Below, in pieces: positions 51,626 to 63,933 of a stretch of DNA of 64,000 nucleotides. Location: assembly GCA_030268105.1 (NCBI GenBank), contig BSDZ01000037.1, positions 372,001 to 436,000 on the forward strand, in the 5' to 3' direction. The first letter of the stretch is position 1, and each line of letters starts with the position of its first letter. Made by a program: the position numbers and the translations under genes. Below the pieces are notes generated by a model that was given only the letters and a program-made list of their open reading frames with translations, did no database searches and was not told the DNA's origin. This stretch comes from Volvox africanus (lineage: Eukaryota; Chlorophyta; Chlorophyceae; Chlamydomonadales; Volvocaceae).

Positions 51626-53532
51626 CGGAAGGTCGCCGTGGTTCGCGATTGGCCCGCGCCCCAGAACCTCACGGAGCTGCGTTAGTTCCTTGGCTTGACC
51701 AATGATTTCCGGAAGTTCATTGAAAAATATTCCATCATTGCGGCCCCGCTTACCAACTTAACACGCAAAGGCGGGCATTCAAAGAGCTCAAGCCAACCGT
51801 TGCCGAAGATGTCACCCTTGCATTCCCTGATTACTCGTTGCCGTTTCGTGTTGAGGTAGTGTCTGATGCCTCAGTATTTGGAAGCGGCGCTGTATTGTTA
51901 CAGGAAGGGCGACCGATCGCTTTCACGAGTAAGAAATTTTCTGGTGCGGAGATTCGCTACACCACCGGGGAACAGGAGCTTCTGGCAGTGCTGCATGCTT
52001 TAAAGGAATGGCGCTGTTACCTCGAGGGACGCCCATTTACTTTAAAGACTGACCACAAGCCCCTAACGTTTTTGCAAAGTGTTCTGACGTTGAACCGCCG
52101 TCAGGCTAGGTGGATGGAATACCTAGCTAGGTTCGACTGCACCTGGGAGTACATTTCTGGTAAACTGAATATTGCCGATGCTCTCAGTCGACATCCGTCG
52201 CTACACGCTGCAATTTTAGCAGCGCCCGTTGTGCGACCGCATAACGAGGAGGTGCCGATCGTGATGGACCTCGCAGAGCGGTTGAAGGTGGCCTATAACG
52301 CAGATGCCTGGTTCTCGGAGCCGGCTAATGTAGAAAACCTTCGCAAGCAGAATGGCCTTTGGCTACGGACGGAGGGTGCAGCTACACAAATCGTCATTCC
52401 GAACGAGGACGCGCTACGCTACGACATCCTTGCGCGGTTCCACGAGGACCCATTAGCAGGACACCCTGGTAGCAAGCGGTTGGTCGAGTTGGTGCAACGT
52501 TCCTTTTGGTGGCCTCGTTTGGCTAACGATGCGGCGAACTTCGTTCAGACATGCAGTCTGTGCCAGCGTAATAAGGCTTTGTCCGGTAAGGGTCATGGGT
52601 TGTTGCAACCGTTGCCTGTCCCGGATGCGCCTTGGGAAAGTGTTTCCATGGACTTCGTAGTCGTGCTGCACAAAACTGAGGGGGGATATGATGCGGTGTT
52701 CGTAATGGTCGATTGCCTGACTAAGATGGTTCACCTAGCACCATGCACATCGTCCTGCACGTCTGAACAAACCGCACGCTTGTTTTTCGACAATGTGGTT
52801 TGGTTACACGGGGTTCCCAAAAATGTGATCTCGGACCGTGGTGGGCAGTTCACGTCTAAGTTTTGGGAAGCGCTCTGCAAGCTAGTTGGCATGCGTGTCA
52901 ACCTGAGCACAGCGTACCACCCGCAGACTGATGGTCAAACCGAACACACAAACCGCACGTTGGGTGATATGTTGCGCAATTATGCTGGTTGCACACCTCT
53001 CGTTTGGGATACATATTTGACTGCGGCAGAATTCGCGCTTAACAACGCTGTTAACCGCTCTACAGGCAAAAGTCCATTCTTTCATAACTACGGGTTTCAT
53101 CCCGCGCTACCCGTGTGGCGTGAGTTGGAAGTGAACGTGCCTGCTGCTAAACTTTTTGCCAAGTCTTTTATGTCCCGAATCACAGACGCGAAGTCGTGTT
53201 TGGACGCGGCGCAGCAACAAACGACGGAATACTACAACAAATCCAAGCAGGATGTGACGTTTTCGGAAGGGCAACTCGTGTTGCTAAGCACCAAGAACTT
53301 GCGTTCCTTGGCCAACGGATCCCGAAAACTCTTACCCCGCTGGATTGGTCCGTATCCTGTCGTGCACATGGTTGGGAATGTGGCTGTGGAGCTTGCATTG
53401 CCCGCTGATATAACCATTCACCCCACGTTTCACGTATCGCTTGTCCGTCCTTATCGTGGTACGGAACCCGTCCCTGAGCCTGCTAACGCCCCCGCAGCAA
53501 TCGAACCAGTTCCCGAGACCTGGATCGCTGGA
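51626..53532 (+). pseudogene. Gypsy pol fragment, plus strand, long copy
   Basis: Begins in the C-terminal part of RT ([19 protein letters not shown], then TAG where others have AAG), has a deletion near 51770, then is open from 51838: RNase H (VVSDASVFGSG…, TDHKPL), the integrase zinc finger (HEDPLAGH…CSLCQ) and DD35E core, ending at [10 protein letters not shown]. No chromodomain: copia-3 replaces it. Inverted relative to G1-G4. Confidence 0.88.
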
Positions 53533-54283
53533 ACCTCTCAAGATTACCCAGGCCAAGGTGTCCATACCGGCGGTGCCACAGGTCCATTGACTTCCTGTGA
53601 GCAACTCCACCAAAAGGCTGTTCGGCCATTGACCTGAAAGCAGACCTGGGAATCGAAATACATGCTAGGGCATACAAATTTTCACAGCACTTGCCCGTCA
53701 AGATTTTCTCACCATCCTTGAGCAAAGTGACTTCACCATTCTCAAAGCAGACTGACCCGCCCTTCTGGTCCAGGGCAGCAACTGACAGCACATTCGCAAA
53801 GCTGTCAGGAACAAGATACACCTCATGCACCGTCAACGTGGCCATGGTAACCATGGAGACAAGCCTCAGGGTCCCTACTGCTGTAGGCCTGATAATCCCC
53901 CCGTTTACGCTCAGAATCTCAAATTTCTCTGACTCTGCCAGCTCGCGGATATCAATTAGCTGTTCTGCATCATATGTCAGATGATGGGATGCACCAGAAT
54001 CCAGGTACCAACCTTTCATACGGTCAGACTCTGATGCCGCAAAAGCAAAGTTCTTCGGGCTAGCATTGCTCCTGCCGCCGGCACCTTCCACATGATTGTG
54101 CCGGCCATAACTTTGGCAGTCGCTCCCTGAGCTGGACCCACCTGCGGCCTCTCCATGGCTGCCCATTCTTGCACGCTCCAGGCCGCCCGACCCATATCTA
54201 GGTCCTATGGGCGCCGAGCTCCATGAGCCAGTCCTCTGGGCCATCCTGGGTGCAAGGCACCTCCTCTCCAGATGCCCGGGCTG
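53533..54283 (-). pseudogene. copia-3 fragment, second copy
   Basis: Same as 43461-44211 (offset 10,072 bases): protease DSGASHHLTYD and pre-integrase WHRRYGHLG. Part of the segmental duplication. Confidence 0.85.
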
Positions 54284-55116
54284 TGTTGTACCTCTCCTTC
54301 GTGTTTGCTCATAAGTATCTGCGCGTCTGAAGGCTTTCGACACCGATGCGCGAGCACTTACAATACAGAAAGACAAGCGCGAGCAAACAGAGACAGCGGA
54401 AGACTTCAAGACAAGAAGAGATATAACTTACAGTCTTACAGATCGAAGCGGTGCAATGGACGCAATTGCCGTCAGCGCCGGAAGCAAGCAATCATCACGC
54501 GGCGGTGAATAGCGAAGTTTAGGCTTAGCTCGGGCTAAGTAGAATTGCGTATAGTGATAATAGCGTAGAACACACGAGTGTTCTCCGGTATCGAATGTCT
54601 TCTTTTACTTAGCCGTCCTCGCATCTGTTATACTCGCAGCATCACAATGCCGTACGATTCACACTAGGAGGCCGATCCTAAGTGTGACAACCCTACTGCG
54701 TTTAGACGATGTCTACGCATAACAACGTATAAGCCTTTCCGGCATTCGCATGATGCAAGGGTCCGAATAACAATATTCGGTTGCAAGGCATGCATCACGA
54801 CGAGTGCGGTGCTCTCAACGTGTGCTGTAATGAAGTAATATTATATCAAATAATATTACTTATCGTTTCATAGCACGAGCATAATGCGCACTTCAATGAT
54901 TCGGTATTTCATGCATGCTAGGCGGATTTGCCATGATGTGATGTCGCGATGGATAATGATAACATGCCAAATGCATATATAAATGTATGCGAATACATCT
55001 ATATCATGCAGGTTCATTCATATGCAATAGTCATTCATGCGTTCATCAAGATAACACTTCGCCTCATAGGGTCACATCGACCTACGCATCAGCGGGAAAC
55101 GAGCCGTAGCACAACA
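54284..55116 (-). repeat. G4 3' LTR
   Basis: 833 bp, practically identical to the G3 3' LTR because both lie in the segmental duplication. Confidence 0.87.
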
Positions 55117-55175
55117 ATTATCCCCCCTCCCATATGCAGCGTCCTTGCTGCTTCATACAGCATCGACTGCAAGGA

Positions 55176-58100
55176 TCATTGGGCTTGCGTGGCACGTTTG
55201 CGGGCTTCTTCGAGCAGGGGCTTCATGTCCTGCGAGAAGTTGCGTGCCGGTTCCCATGAGTTGTGCTCGCTGGTATACCCTGTCCACTTGACCAAGTACT
55301 CGTGTACTGTCCGCTTACGTCGGTGTCGGCCCACACGACGCGCGCAATAATCTAACACCCCCTCCACATCGTAAAACTTCTGTTTACCAGCGATCCAGGT
55401 CTCGGGAACTGGTTCGATCGCTGCGGGGGCGTTAGCAGGCTCAGGGACGGGTTCCGTACCACGATAAGGGCGGACAAGCGATACGTGAAACGTGGGGTGA
55501 ATGGTCATCTCAGCGGGCAATGCAAGCTCCACAGCCACATTCCCAACCATGTGCACGACAGGATACGGACCAATCCAGCGGGGTAACAGTTTTTGGGATC
55601 CGTCGGCCAAGGAACGCAAGTTCTTGGTGCTTAGCAACACAAGTTGCCCTTCCGAAAACGTCACATCCTGCTTGGATTTGTTGTAGTATTCCGTCATTTG
55701 TTGCTGCGCCGCGTCCAAACACGACTTCGCGTCTGTGATTCGGGACATAAAAGACTTGGCAAAAAGTTTAGCAGCAGGCACGTTCACTTCCAACTCACGC
55801 CACACGGGTAGCGCGGGATGAAACCCGTAGTTAGGAAAGAACGGACTTTTGCCTGTAGAGCGGTTAACAGTGTTGTTAAGCGCGAATTCTGCCGCAGTCA
55901 AATATGTATCCCAAACGAGTGGTGTGCGACCAGCATAATTGTGCAACATATCACCCAACGTGCGGTTTGTGCGTTCGGTTTGACCATCAGTCTGCGGGTG
56001 GTACGCTGTGCTCAGGTTGACACGCATGCCAACTAGCTTGCAGAGCGCTTCCCAAAACTTAGACATGAACTGCCCACCGCGGTCCGAGATCACATTTTTG
56101 GGAACCCCGTGTAACCAAACCACATTGTCGAAAAACAAGCGTGCGGTTTGTTCAGCTGTGCAGGACGATGTGCATGGTGCTAGGTGGACCATCTTAGTCA
56201 GACGATCGACCATTACGAACACCGCATCATATCCCCCCTCAGTTTTGGGCAGCGCGACTACGAAGTCCATGGAAACACTTTCCCAAGGCGCATCCGGGAC
56301 AGGCAACGGTTGCAACAACCCATGACCCTTACCGGACAAAACCTTATTGCGCTGGCACAGACTGCATGTCTGAACGAAGTTCGCCGCATCATTAGCCAAA
56401 CGAGGCCACCAAAAGGAACGTTGCACCAACTCGACCAACCACTTGCTACCAGGGTGTCCTGCTAATGGGTCCTCGTGGAACTGCGCAAGGATGTCGTAGT
56501 GTAGCGCGTCGTCGTTCGGAACGACGATTTGCGTAGCTGCACCCTCCGTCCGTAGCCAAAGGCCATTCTGCTTGCGAAGGTTTTCTACATTAGCCGGCTC
56601 CGAGAACCAGGCATCTGCGTTGTAGGCAACCTTCAACCGCTCCGCGAGGTCCATCGCGATCGGCACCTCCTCGTTATACGGTCGCACAATGGGCGCTGCT
56701 AAAATTGCAGCGTGTAGCAATGGATGTCGACTGAGAGCATCGGCAATATTCAGTTTACCAGAAATGAACTCCCAGGTGCAGTCGAACCTAGCTAGGTATT
56801 CCATCCACCTAGCCTGACGGCGGTTCAACGTCGGAACGCTTTGCAAAAACGTTAGGGGCTTGTGGTCAGTTTTTAAAGTAAATGGGCGTCCCTCGAGGTA
56901 ACAGCGCCATTCCTTTAAAGCATGCAGCACTGCCAGAAGCTCCTGTTCCCCGGTGGTGTAGCGAATCTCCGCACCAGAAAACTTCTTACTCGTGAAGGTG
57001 ATCAGTCGCCCTTCCTGTAACAATACAGCGCCGCTTCCAAATACTGAGGCATCAGACACTACCTCAACACGAAACGGCAACGAGTAATCAGGGAATGCAC
57101 GGGTGACATCTTCGGCAACGATTCACTTGAGCTCTTCGAATGCCCGCTGGCATTGTGACGTCCACGACTCGAGCGAAACGAAAACGCCTTTGCGTGTTAA
57201 GTTGGTAAGCGGGGCCGCGATGATGGAATATTTTTCAATGAGCTTTCGGAAATAATTGGTCAAGCCAAGGAACTTACGCAGCTCCGTGAGGTTCTGAGGC
57301 GCGGGCCAATCGCGAACCACGGCGACCTTCCGCGGGTCCATCTTCACACCAGTGGCCGACACAATGTGGCCCAAATATTCCACCTGAGGCTGCGCCCAAA
57401 AGCATTTGGTACGTTTAGCAAATAATTGCTCCCGCCTCATAACGTCGAGCACGAGCCGAAGATGCTCCAAGTGCTCCTTGCGCGTCTTAGAATAAACCAA
57501 GATGTCATCCAGGTAGCAAACAACGAACCTGTCGATAAACGGCCTAAACATTTGGTCCATAACCGCCTGAAACGTCGCAGGGGCATTAGTCAAACCAAAC
57601 GACAGGACTATACTCGAAGTGACTGAAGGGCGTCCGAAAAGCGGTTTTCGGGATATCAGAGGCAGCGATGCGAATCTGAATATAGCCCTGTTGTAAGTCA
57701 ATTGAGGAAAAATAAGCCGAGCCCTTCAGCTTATCCAACAGGTCGTCAACGCGTGGCAAAGGGTAGCGATTGTTTACCGTACTCGCATTCAACCCCCGGT
57801 AATTGATGCACATGGACAAGGTCCCATCCTTCTTACCGACAAACAAAATCGGTGCAGAATACAGGGATGTGCTGGGGCGTATCATACCCTTCGCGAGCAA
57901 ATCCGTCACCTTGCGCTTCACCTCGTCCAGCTCCAATGGACTCAACCTGTACATTGGCCGGGCCGTAGGCTGCGCTCCAGGCATAAGAGGGATTGTGTGA
58001 TCAACAGGACGCATAGGTGGTAGGCCAGGGATATCTTTAAAGACGTCCTCATACTGCGACAGTAGGGCCTCAACCTCAGGATCCACAGAAATCTGCACGG

Positions 58101-59235
58101 TGGTGGCACAACAGCCCACCCACGGCCTCAAAAGCAGTCCATGGGCACCCTTCCGTAACAAACGGACGGCTTCCTTACACCCGACTAGCTCTGGTTCGAT
58201 TCGTGCGGCCATTGCAATCACAGCGAAATTAACCATAGGCACCGCCTCAGCTTCGCCCTCCTTTGGTGTGACATGTTCGAATGACAGGAAAGGTACCTTA
58301 ATCGACAGAGTACCCTTGCACAAATGCAGGGTTGTGGCCTCCATGTCGATGCGCGCGCGGTACTGTCGTAATGTCGCAGACCCCTTTATGTACGGTGCAG
58401 TCTCTGCCAAGCCCTGCAGCACGTACGGCCGGGTCACAACATGCAAAGGGCCTAACGATAGGCTAAGGGTGATCCTGCCCACGATGGGATGCTTACCCCC
58501 GTCGGCAAGGGTAACCTGTGGACAATCAGACAACTCTGGGGTCAACCCCAGCACATTCACCTCTGCGACAGAGATGAAGTCGTCGCTGGCACCGGTGTCA
58601 ACAAGTGCCTTCAGAGTACGGCCATTCAAACCGATCTGAACCACCGGGACACGGTTATCTACGAGCGACTGCCCAGCAGATAACGTCAGTGCACTTAGGG
58701 CGGGTCCGTAACTTATGGCACCCTCATCAGGAGCTTCATACCAAACGTCAACCGAGTAGGATGTCCCTGGCCACGGAGCCAGCATACCCTCCCGATCCAC
58801 ACCATTAAACAAAACGGTGCCCGGCTTGAACCGGTGGACACACTGCATACCCCTTAACGATGCCTCTGCCTTGCGCCGACAGAAAGCAGGGAGTAATACA
58901 CATGTGGCGGTGCCTGGATATTGACGCCTACATCTCCTGTATACGGCCAACTGTTCCGACATCTCACGCAGAGACGAGGGGATGAACAAAACCACGTGGT
59001 TTGACAGATCGATAGACGACAGGGGACGGCGTGGTGTAAACAGATTACACAACGGATCGAAGCAGAGAAGTCCCGTGCGTCCATCAAGTGTGATGCGTTG
59101 CACAATGACTCGCTCGATGTGTCCAAGTACGCAAGGCAACAATGCCTTCACGGCTGGCCGTAAGGATGACCACCGGCCACGCGTTAGTTCAGAAATCCCG
59201 GGCGGTGCCCCCTCCACAGGAACCCGGGCAAGCCC
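55176..59235 (-). pseudogene. G4 Pol with one stop and one frameshift
   Basis: 57586-59217 holds the N-terminal part, protease DTGAS and the first RT motifs. Two bases are missing near 57607 (GACAGGACTATACTC against GATAGGACCGTATACTC in G1), so RT continues in another frame (YLDD in 57123-57701). TGA at 57123-57125 replaces CGA of G2. RNase H, integrase and chromodomain follow open in 55176-57080. In frame with UAG at the gag end. Confidence 0.87.
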
Positions 59236-60470
59236 CTATTTCGGCTGAGGTACAAACGGCGGCAGTAATGGGCGATCCTTTGTAGGATGGCTCTCCGCGC
59301 ACCGTAGACAAACATTGGCCGCTTTCCGACGTTCGAACTCGGAACGATTGCAATTCCATTTTGGCATAAATGAGTCATCCGTGCGAGTCCGCTTCACATT
59401 GGGGTCAGAGCGCTGTGCGGCTGCCGACGACGGCCACCACCACGCTTCCTGCTCTTAGCCGGGTCCGAGCTCAGACCTGCTCCTCCTGACCCGCGGACAC
59501 CCGAGCTAGCACCCCTGCGCGCCTGGTGTTGCCGGTTGCTGCGTCGCGTCGCGGCAGTAGGCGTGGGGCGGGTCGCTCCGAGTTCCTGGTCGAGAGCTAC
59601 AGCTTACCCAAGCGGATCCTGCACTTGCACGGCATTTGCACGAGGGACAGACTTGACTTCTTCCTCACCGGCAAGGAGTCGTATCTCCATACCCTTAGCA
59701 AAAGTGACCAAGGCATCATACGACTTGATCGGCACCCCAGCCAAGTCAGTAGCGCACCATTTAGCCAAAAGTTTCGTCAGGGCTCGCTTAAACCAAAAGA
59801 CACGCTCGGTCTCGGTGAGATCAGCAATGGGGGTCACAAGTGCTTCGAAGCGTGACTGGTACGCAGGTACATTTTCACCCCGACGCATGTGGCAACTACT
59901 GGCCACCAAGACCTTACGAGCCTGCACATCACGTGCTTGAACCTCAGTAGTGAACCGTGCGAGCAAAGCGGCGATCATCTCGTCAAAAGTATAGTCGCCC
60001 CGGGCGGTGGTCCATTCACGATACCAGTCCTTCGCTGAGCCCTCGAGGGTGTTACCAACGAAGAGACACCGGATACCATCATTATCGCCACCATGAACAG
60101 CCTGGAGATACTTTTTAGCGTCACGCACGTACGCACGAGTTGTATCGGCTATGCTATGTCCTGCTGTCTTTTCAGTTAGCGAGATATTGAGCCTAGGAAC
60201 GGGAATCGACAATCTCATCACCTCAGGGATGTCATCATGCCCTCGAGCTTGAGGTAATGGCAGAACCCTTGGTCCAGCAGTGTTGTCCATATTCGTATTA
60301 ACTGCTGAATGCGGCACAATTAAGTGAGCAGGGGTCTGAAGGACAAGGGGCTCATGAGTGGCTCGCGTGCCAACAGTCTCAAGACCTCTATCCGGCGCTC
60401 TAGCAGCCACAACAAAATCGGGTTGGCTAGCTAAGCTAGTGTGCGGCGCATCATTGCGTTCTGCAGACAT
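59236..60470 (-). pseudogene. G4 Gag with frameshifts
   Basis: Start ATG at 60468-60470 (MSAERNDAPHTSLASQPDF); open to about 59604, where a stop replaces a Glu codon (CTTACCC for CTTCCCC), then a missing base near 59432. The stop at the gag end is TAG at 59236-59238, followed by the same GGGCTTGCCC hairpin as in G2. Confidence 0.8.
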
Positions 60471-60690
60471 GGAACACGAAGCAATACCCTAGATTTGCGT
60501 AATAGAAGCCGACTTCTATCGCAAAGGCAAGAGTACAAAACGATTCGGTGAGCCTACTGACAGTACTCATGAGAAGATTCAGTAAACTCAGCAAGTACTT
60601 GCCCAGCTGAGTCCTGATCTCCGTAGTTTGGGCGATGAGAGTCGCCAAGTGGTACGGACGAAAGCCGGTCTCAGTCGCAGCGGCAAGCAA
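60451..60690 (-). CDS. Upstream ORF in gypsy leader (G4)
   Basis: Seventy-nine codons, homologous to 41661-41915 and 50256-50510, with a shorter end (…FVFHVCRTQ). Unknown function. Confidence 0.32.
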   Translation of the reverse strand: MLAAATETGFRPYHLATLIAQTTEIRTQLGKYLLSLLNLLMSTVSRLTESFCTLAFAIEVGFYYANLGYCFVFHVCRTQ

Positions 60691-60936
60691 TGCCAGTGCA
60701 CTGAGATTACCTGCGACTCAGAGCGTACACTTACACAACAAGTGCAGCAATCTAAGCAAAAGCAATTAAACAATTACAAACCGGAAGCGGCGGCGTCCAA
60801 AACGGCACGGCCTAGGTCTTCGGCAAGAGTATCTAGCGGTCCTCATGGTTCGTCGCTGGAACTCGCCATAGAAAGAACCTACTTCCGATTAGACAAAGAG
60901 AGACAGTTAGGCAACGAACCTGTCTCGATACCAATT

Positions 60937-61639
60937 TGTTGTACCTCTCCTTCGTGTTTGCTCATAAGTATCTGCGTGTCTGAAGGCTTTCTACACCAAT
61001 GCGCGAGCACTTACAATACAGCAAGACAAGCACGAGCAAACAGAGACAGCGGAAGACTTCAAGACAAGAAGAGATATAACTTACAGTCTTACAGATTGAA
61101 GCGGTGCAATGGACGCAATCACCGTCAGCGCCGGAAGCGCTTGCTTCATCACGCGGCGGTGAATAGCGAAGTTTAGGCTTAGCTCGGGCTAAGTAGAATA
61201 GCGTATAGTGATAATAGTGTAGAACACACGAGTGTTCTCCGGTATCGAATGTCTTCTTTTACTTAGCCGTCCTCGCATCTGTTATACTCGCAGCATTGCA
61301 ATGCCGTATGATTCACACTAGGAGGCCGATCCTAAGTGTGACAACCCTACTGCGTATAGGCGATGTCCAAGCATAACAACGTATAAGCCTTTCCGGCATT
61401 CGCATGATGCAAGGGTCCGAATAACGATATTCGGTTGCAAGGCATGCATCACGACGAGTGCGGCGCTCTCAACGTGTGCTGTAATGAAGTAATACTATAT
61501 CAAATAATATTACTTATCGTTTCGTAGCACGAGCATAATGCGCACTTCAATGATTCGGTATTTCATGCATGCTAGGCGGATTTGCCATGATGCGATGTCG
61601 CGATGGATAATGATAACATGCCAAATGCATATATAAATG
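60937..61639 (-). repeat. G4 5' LTR, truncated
   Basis: About 700 of 835 bases remain. The outer ~130 bases are missing beyond 61639. Primer-binding site at 60919-60933. Confidence 0.83.
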
Positions 61640-63202
61640 AATTTGGAAGAAGGAAGGAAAGGGGACGTATATGATAGGGGACGGAAAATACGATATGGGC
61701 ATGCAAGGTGGGAAAGAACCGGAAAGGGCGTCCAAAGGCGCACACAAAGGTGGTATGAGACGTAATGCTTTTTGTAATAATGTTGTAACGGCATAGGACA
61801 CCGATAAAACGCACGGGTCACGGGGAGGTAGAAGAGATATAGATAATTGGAGCGGGGGACGATGAAGTACGAGTGTGTCTTCATGCAAGGAAGCCGGTGA
61901 AGAACGCTTTCCGTAAGTGTAGAGAGAGTTATCAGTAGTAGACGTCCAAGTCCAATGTCGGGAGGGGGGTTTGCAAGTGGGGGAATAAGGGCATGACGGC
62001 TCCGAGATCATTTAAGAATAACTCCAGGAAACACCACACTGGATGACAAAGTCAGAACATCGGCGTGTTTAGAGGGAAGAGGGGGACAGAGATCCGATCG
62101 GACAGGACGAGGAAGAGGTGACTGGATGAAGGCGCAGGTGCAACATGAAGGAGGGGTTAGGCGAGCGGAGTGAGAAAGAAACCACATCGCTCTACGGAGG
62201 GAGACTTATCAGAGGGGTTCCGGGCCAGGCACTTCAGCCGCTGCCCGTGAGAGGGGATTCCGTGGTGTTAAAGAAGCAAGCAATAAAGCAGTAAAAACTT
62301 TATTTGAAACAAGTTGTATAGCTTCTTATTACAGATAGGAAGAGCTATGGATAACTCCCCTTGCACAAATTCGCATGGGACGGGGAGTTCCAAAGGAACG
62401 CTGCAAGCCCTCGCACGGGGATAAAATGTTGCAACTTCTGATTTTCCGCAGCTAGCAATCCGGAAGTTCTCGAATTATGACATGAATGCGACGGCCTGAA
62501 TGATGCGGAATTAGGTAGATGTCGTATCCACAGAGCCTGTCCACTGCCACAACACTACATCTGTGCTGCAGTTGTCATATATTAATCTGTATTAATGCTC
62601 CTATTCTTTCTGAGCATGAAAGATATTATTTGATGTTGCTCGAGTTGCCATGTATAGCTCGTGCGCCAAGCCAATTCTTCCTCATGCTGTACCTTTCACT
62701 TGTAACGGTGGCGCCCCTGGGGCCCTCCGCAGCTGGGCTGTGTGACGATGCCACCATGATACCTGGGTGGGCCGATGTTGGATTCTGACCGTGAAATCTT
62801 AGGCCATGGCCTTATTTGGTTTTCATCAGGCGAAGATCCATGTATCAGCTAGAGGTGACAATTTCACTTGTAAAGGTGGTCTAACCGTCTTCAAGCCACC
62901 TCTGCTGGGTGGTGCTGATGTGGGTGTTTTCGGAGGGAGGGAGCCCATTCAAATCCACCGCATCTGTAATCTGTCCACAGCCCATCGGTCACCAGCCTAG
63001 TAACCCTCACAGCCATCTGGAAGGAGGACTTTTGTTTCCCAATGTCTCATTTCCAGCCGGAAGGAAAAGCTGCAATATCAAAATAACGACAATCTGTCGG
63101 GGAGGGGCCCGACCCCTGGCGGCGTCTGCCGCTTAACCACGCCACCGTCTCCCTATTCCATCCCCCTCCCGATCGGACCGACCCACCTAACACTCCACCC
63201 AC
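61640..63202. other. Nuclear sequence without a recognised gene
   Basis: Begins as a purine-rich plus strand (61640-62200). It includes an inverted pair AACTCCCC / GGGGAGTT (about 62354-62390), an AT-rich patch at 62280-62340 and two similar TCACTTGTAA.GGTGG phrases (about 62697 and 62863). Open frames are short and look like chance. Searched on the minus strand for further arylsulfatase exons; none recognised. Probably intron or intergenic DNA. Confidence 0.5.
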
Positions 63203-63348
63203 CGGGATATATTCTCGGCTGGCCCCGTTGAGACTGAATGCGGGGCTTTAGTATTCGAAGATGAAGGGGTGCACAAGCGCGTCAAAGACTGTCCAGTCGG
63301 AAGGTGGGGGGTCGTACTTGCGGATTGTGTAGTCCACTATGAACTTGC
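63203..63348 (-). pseudogene. Arylsulfatase exon (volvocine-type), with in-frame stop
   Basis: On the minus strand, 3' splice site CCCACCTCAG at 63349 and the exon reads GKFIVDYTIRKYDPPPSDW, TVFDALVHPFIFEY, then TAA (63248-63250), then SPAFSLNGASREYIP up to a possible donor GTGGGT at 63202. GKF.DY, DPP..W..FDALV.P..F.Y and PAFSLNG are arylsulfatase features. The stop falls between FEY and SPAF, inside the domain. The reading after the stop stays on the family pattern, so this is a broken gene or a base error. Arylsulfatases are secreted enzymes that release sulfate from esters under sulfur starvation in Chlamydomonas and Volvox. Confidence 0.7.
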
Positions 63349-63849
63349 CTGAGGTGGGGTCAGAGGCCCCAGTGAAAAAGGACAGGGATGCCGAGGTGGA
63401 GGGGCAGAGGAGAGGGAGGGCAACAGATAGCGGGCACAGAGGGTGGGCAACTCGATATGAAAGGACATGATGAAGCCAAAGGTGCGCAGCACGTGGCCGA
63501 GGAGGGGAAAGAGAGGTGCAGGGTAGGAGCAGCGAGACGAGGCTAATGAGGGCGGCAGGTAAGGGGCAGAGCCCTCGAGGCAGTGCCCTCGAGGAGGAGA
63601 CAAAAGTATGAAACCTGGATCTGAAGGCGCTATGGGGACAGGTGCCCCGGTGAGGAGTGTAAATCACCAGCCACTGGGAAATGAGTGAAATTGAAATTGG
63701 CAAACCAGTCTCTGTATGCTCTGCATAAGCTCAAACCACGGGGGAATTCAGGCATCGCGCGTTCCCAGGCCCGTTCCCTCGAGACCTCTCCATATCCCAT
63801 ATAACCTCCCATGCCCTATAACCCCTCGCCCTATAAGGCCCCCCCTCAC
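63349..63849 (-). other. Intron of the arylsulfatase gene
   Basis: Minus-strand donor GTGAGG at 63849-63844 and acceptor CCCACCTCAG ending at 63349. The phases agree: the upstream exon ends with G and the next begins GC, giving a Gly codon. Pyrimidine-rich on the minus strand over much of its length. Confidence 0.65.
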
Positions 63850-63933
63850 CTGTGTATAGCGTGTTGTAACCCACTTTCTGCAGCCAGGTGGGGAGCCACT
63901 CGCGATCCAGCTCACGGAATTTTGCATAATCTC
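63850..63933 (-). CDS. Arylsulfatase exon (volvocine-type)
   Basis: 84-base exon between acceptor CCTCACATACAG and donor ACACAG/GTGAGG on the minus strand. Reads DYAKFRELDREWLPTWLQKV and GYNTLYTG, the WLPT.LQ..GY.T…GK segment of sulfatases of the N-sulfoglucosamine/arylsulfatase type, shortly after the catalytic Cys region, which must lie in exons beyond the right edge. Joins in phase to 63348. Confidence 0.75.

Larger units (their letters stand above)
53058..55881. repeat. Segmental duplication, copy 2 (about 2.8 kb)
   Basis: Second copy of 42986-45809, 10,072 bases downstream and in the same orientation. Here the left edge lies inside a longer pol fragment, so this copy is probably the source. 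Confidence 0.88.
54284..61639 (-). mobile_element. Chromodomain Ty3/gypsy retrotransposon G4 (5' LTR truncated)
   Basis: LTRs at 54284-55116 (complete) and 60937-61639 (cut). Gag and pol both broken. The right break occurs inside the LTR palindrome region (ATATATAAATG), after which unrelated nuclear sequence begins. Confidence 0.86.

Noticed and set aside
61547..62011. 154-codon minus-strand frame, Ser/Pro-rich
   Set aside because: Arises from a purine-rich plus strand next to a broken LTR; no domain.
63662..63740. Additional arylsulfatase exon reading AYRDWFANFNFTHFPVA
   Set aside because: Looks protein-like and has an AG before it, but it does not fit the phase of the 63850-63933 exon, and the flanking exons join directly into the family motif GYNTLYTGKF.
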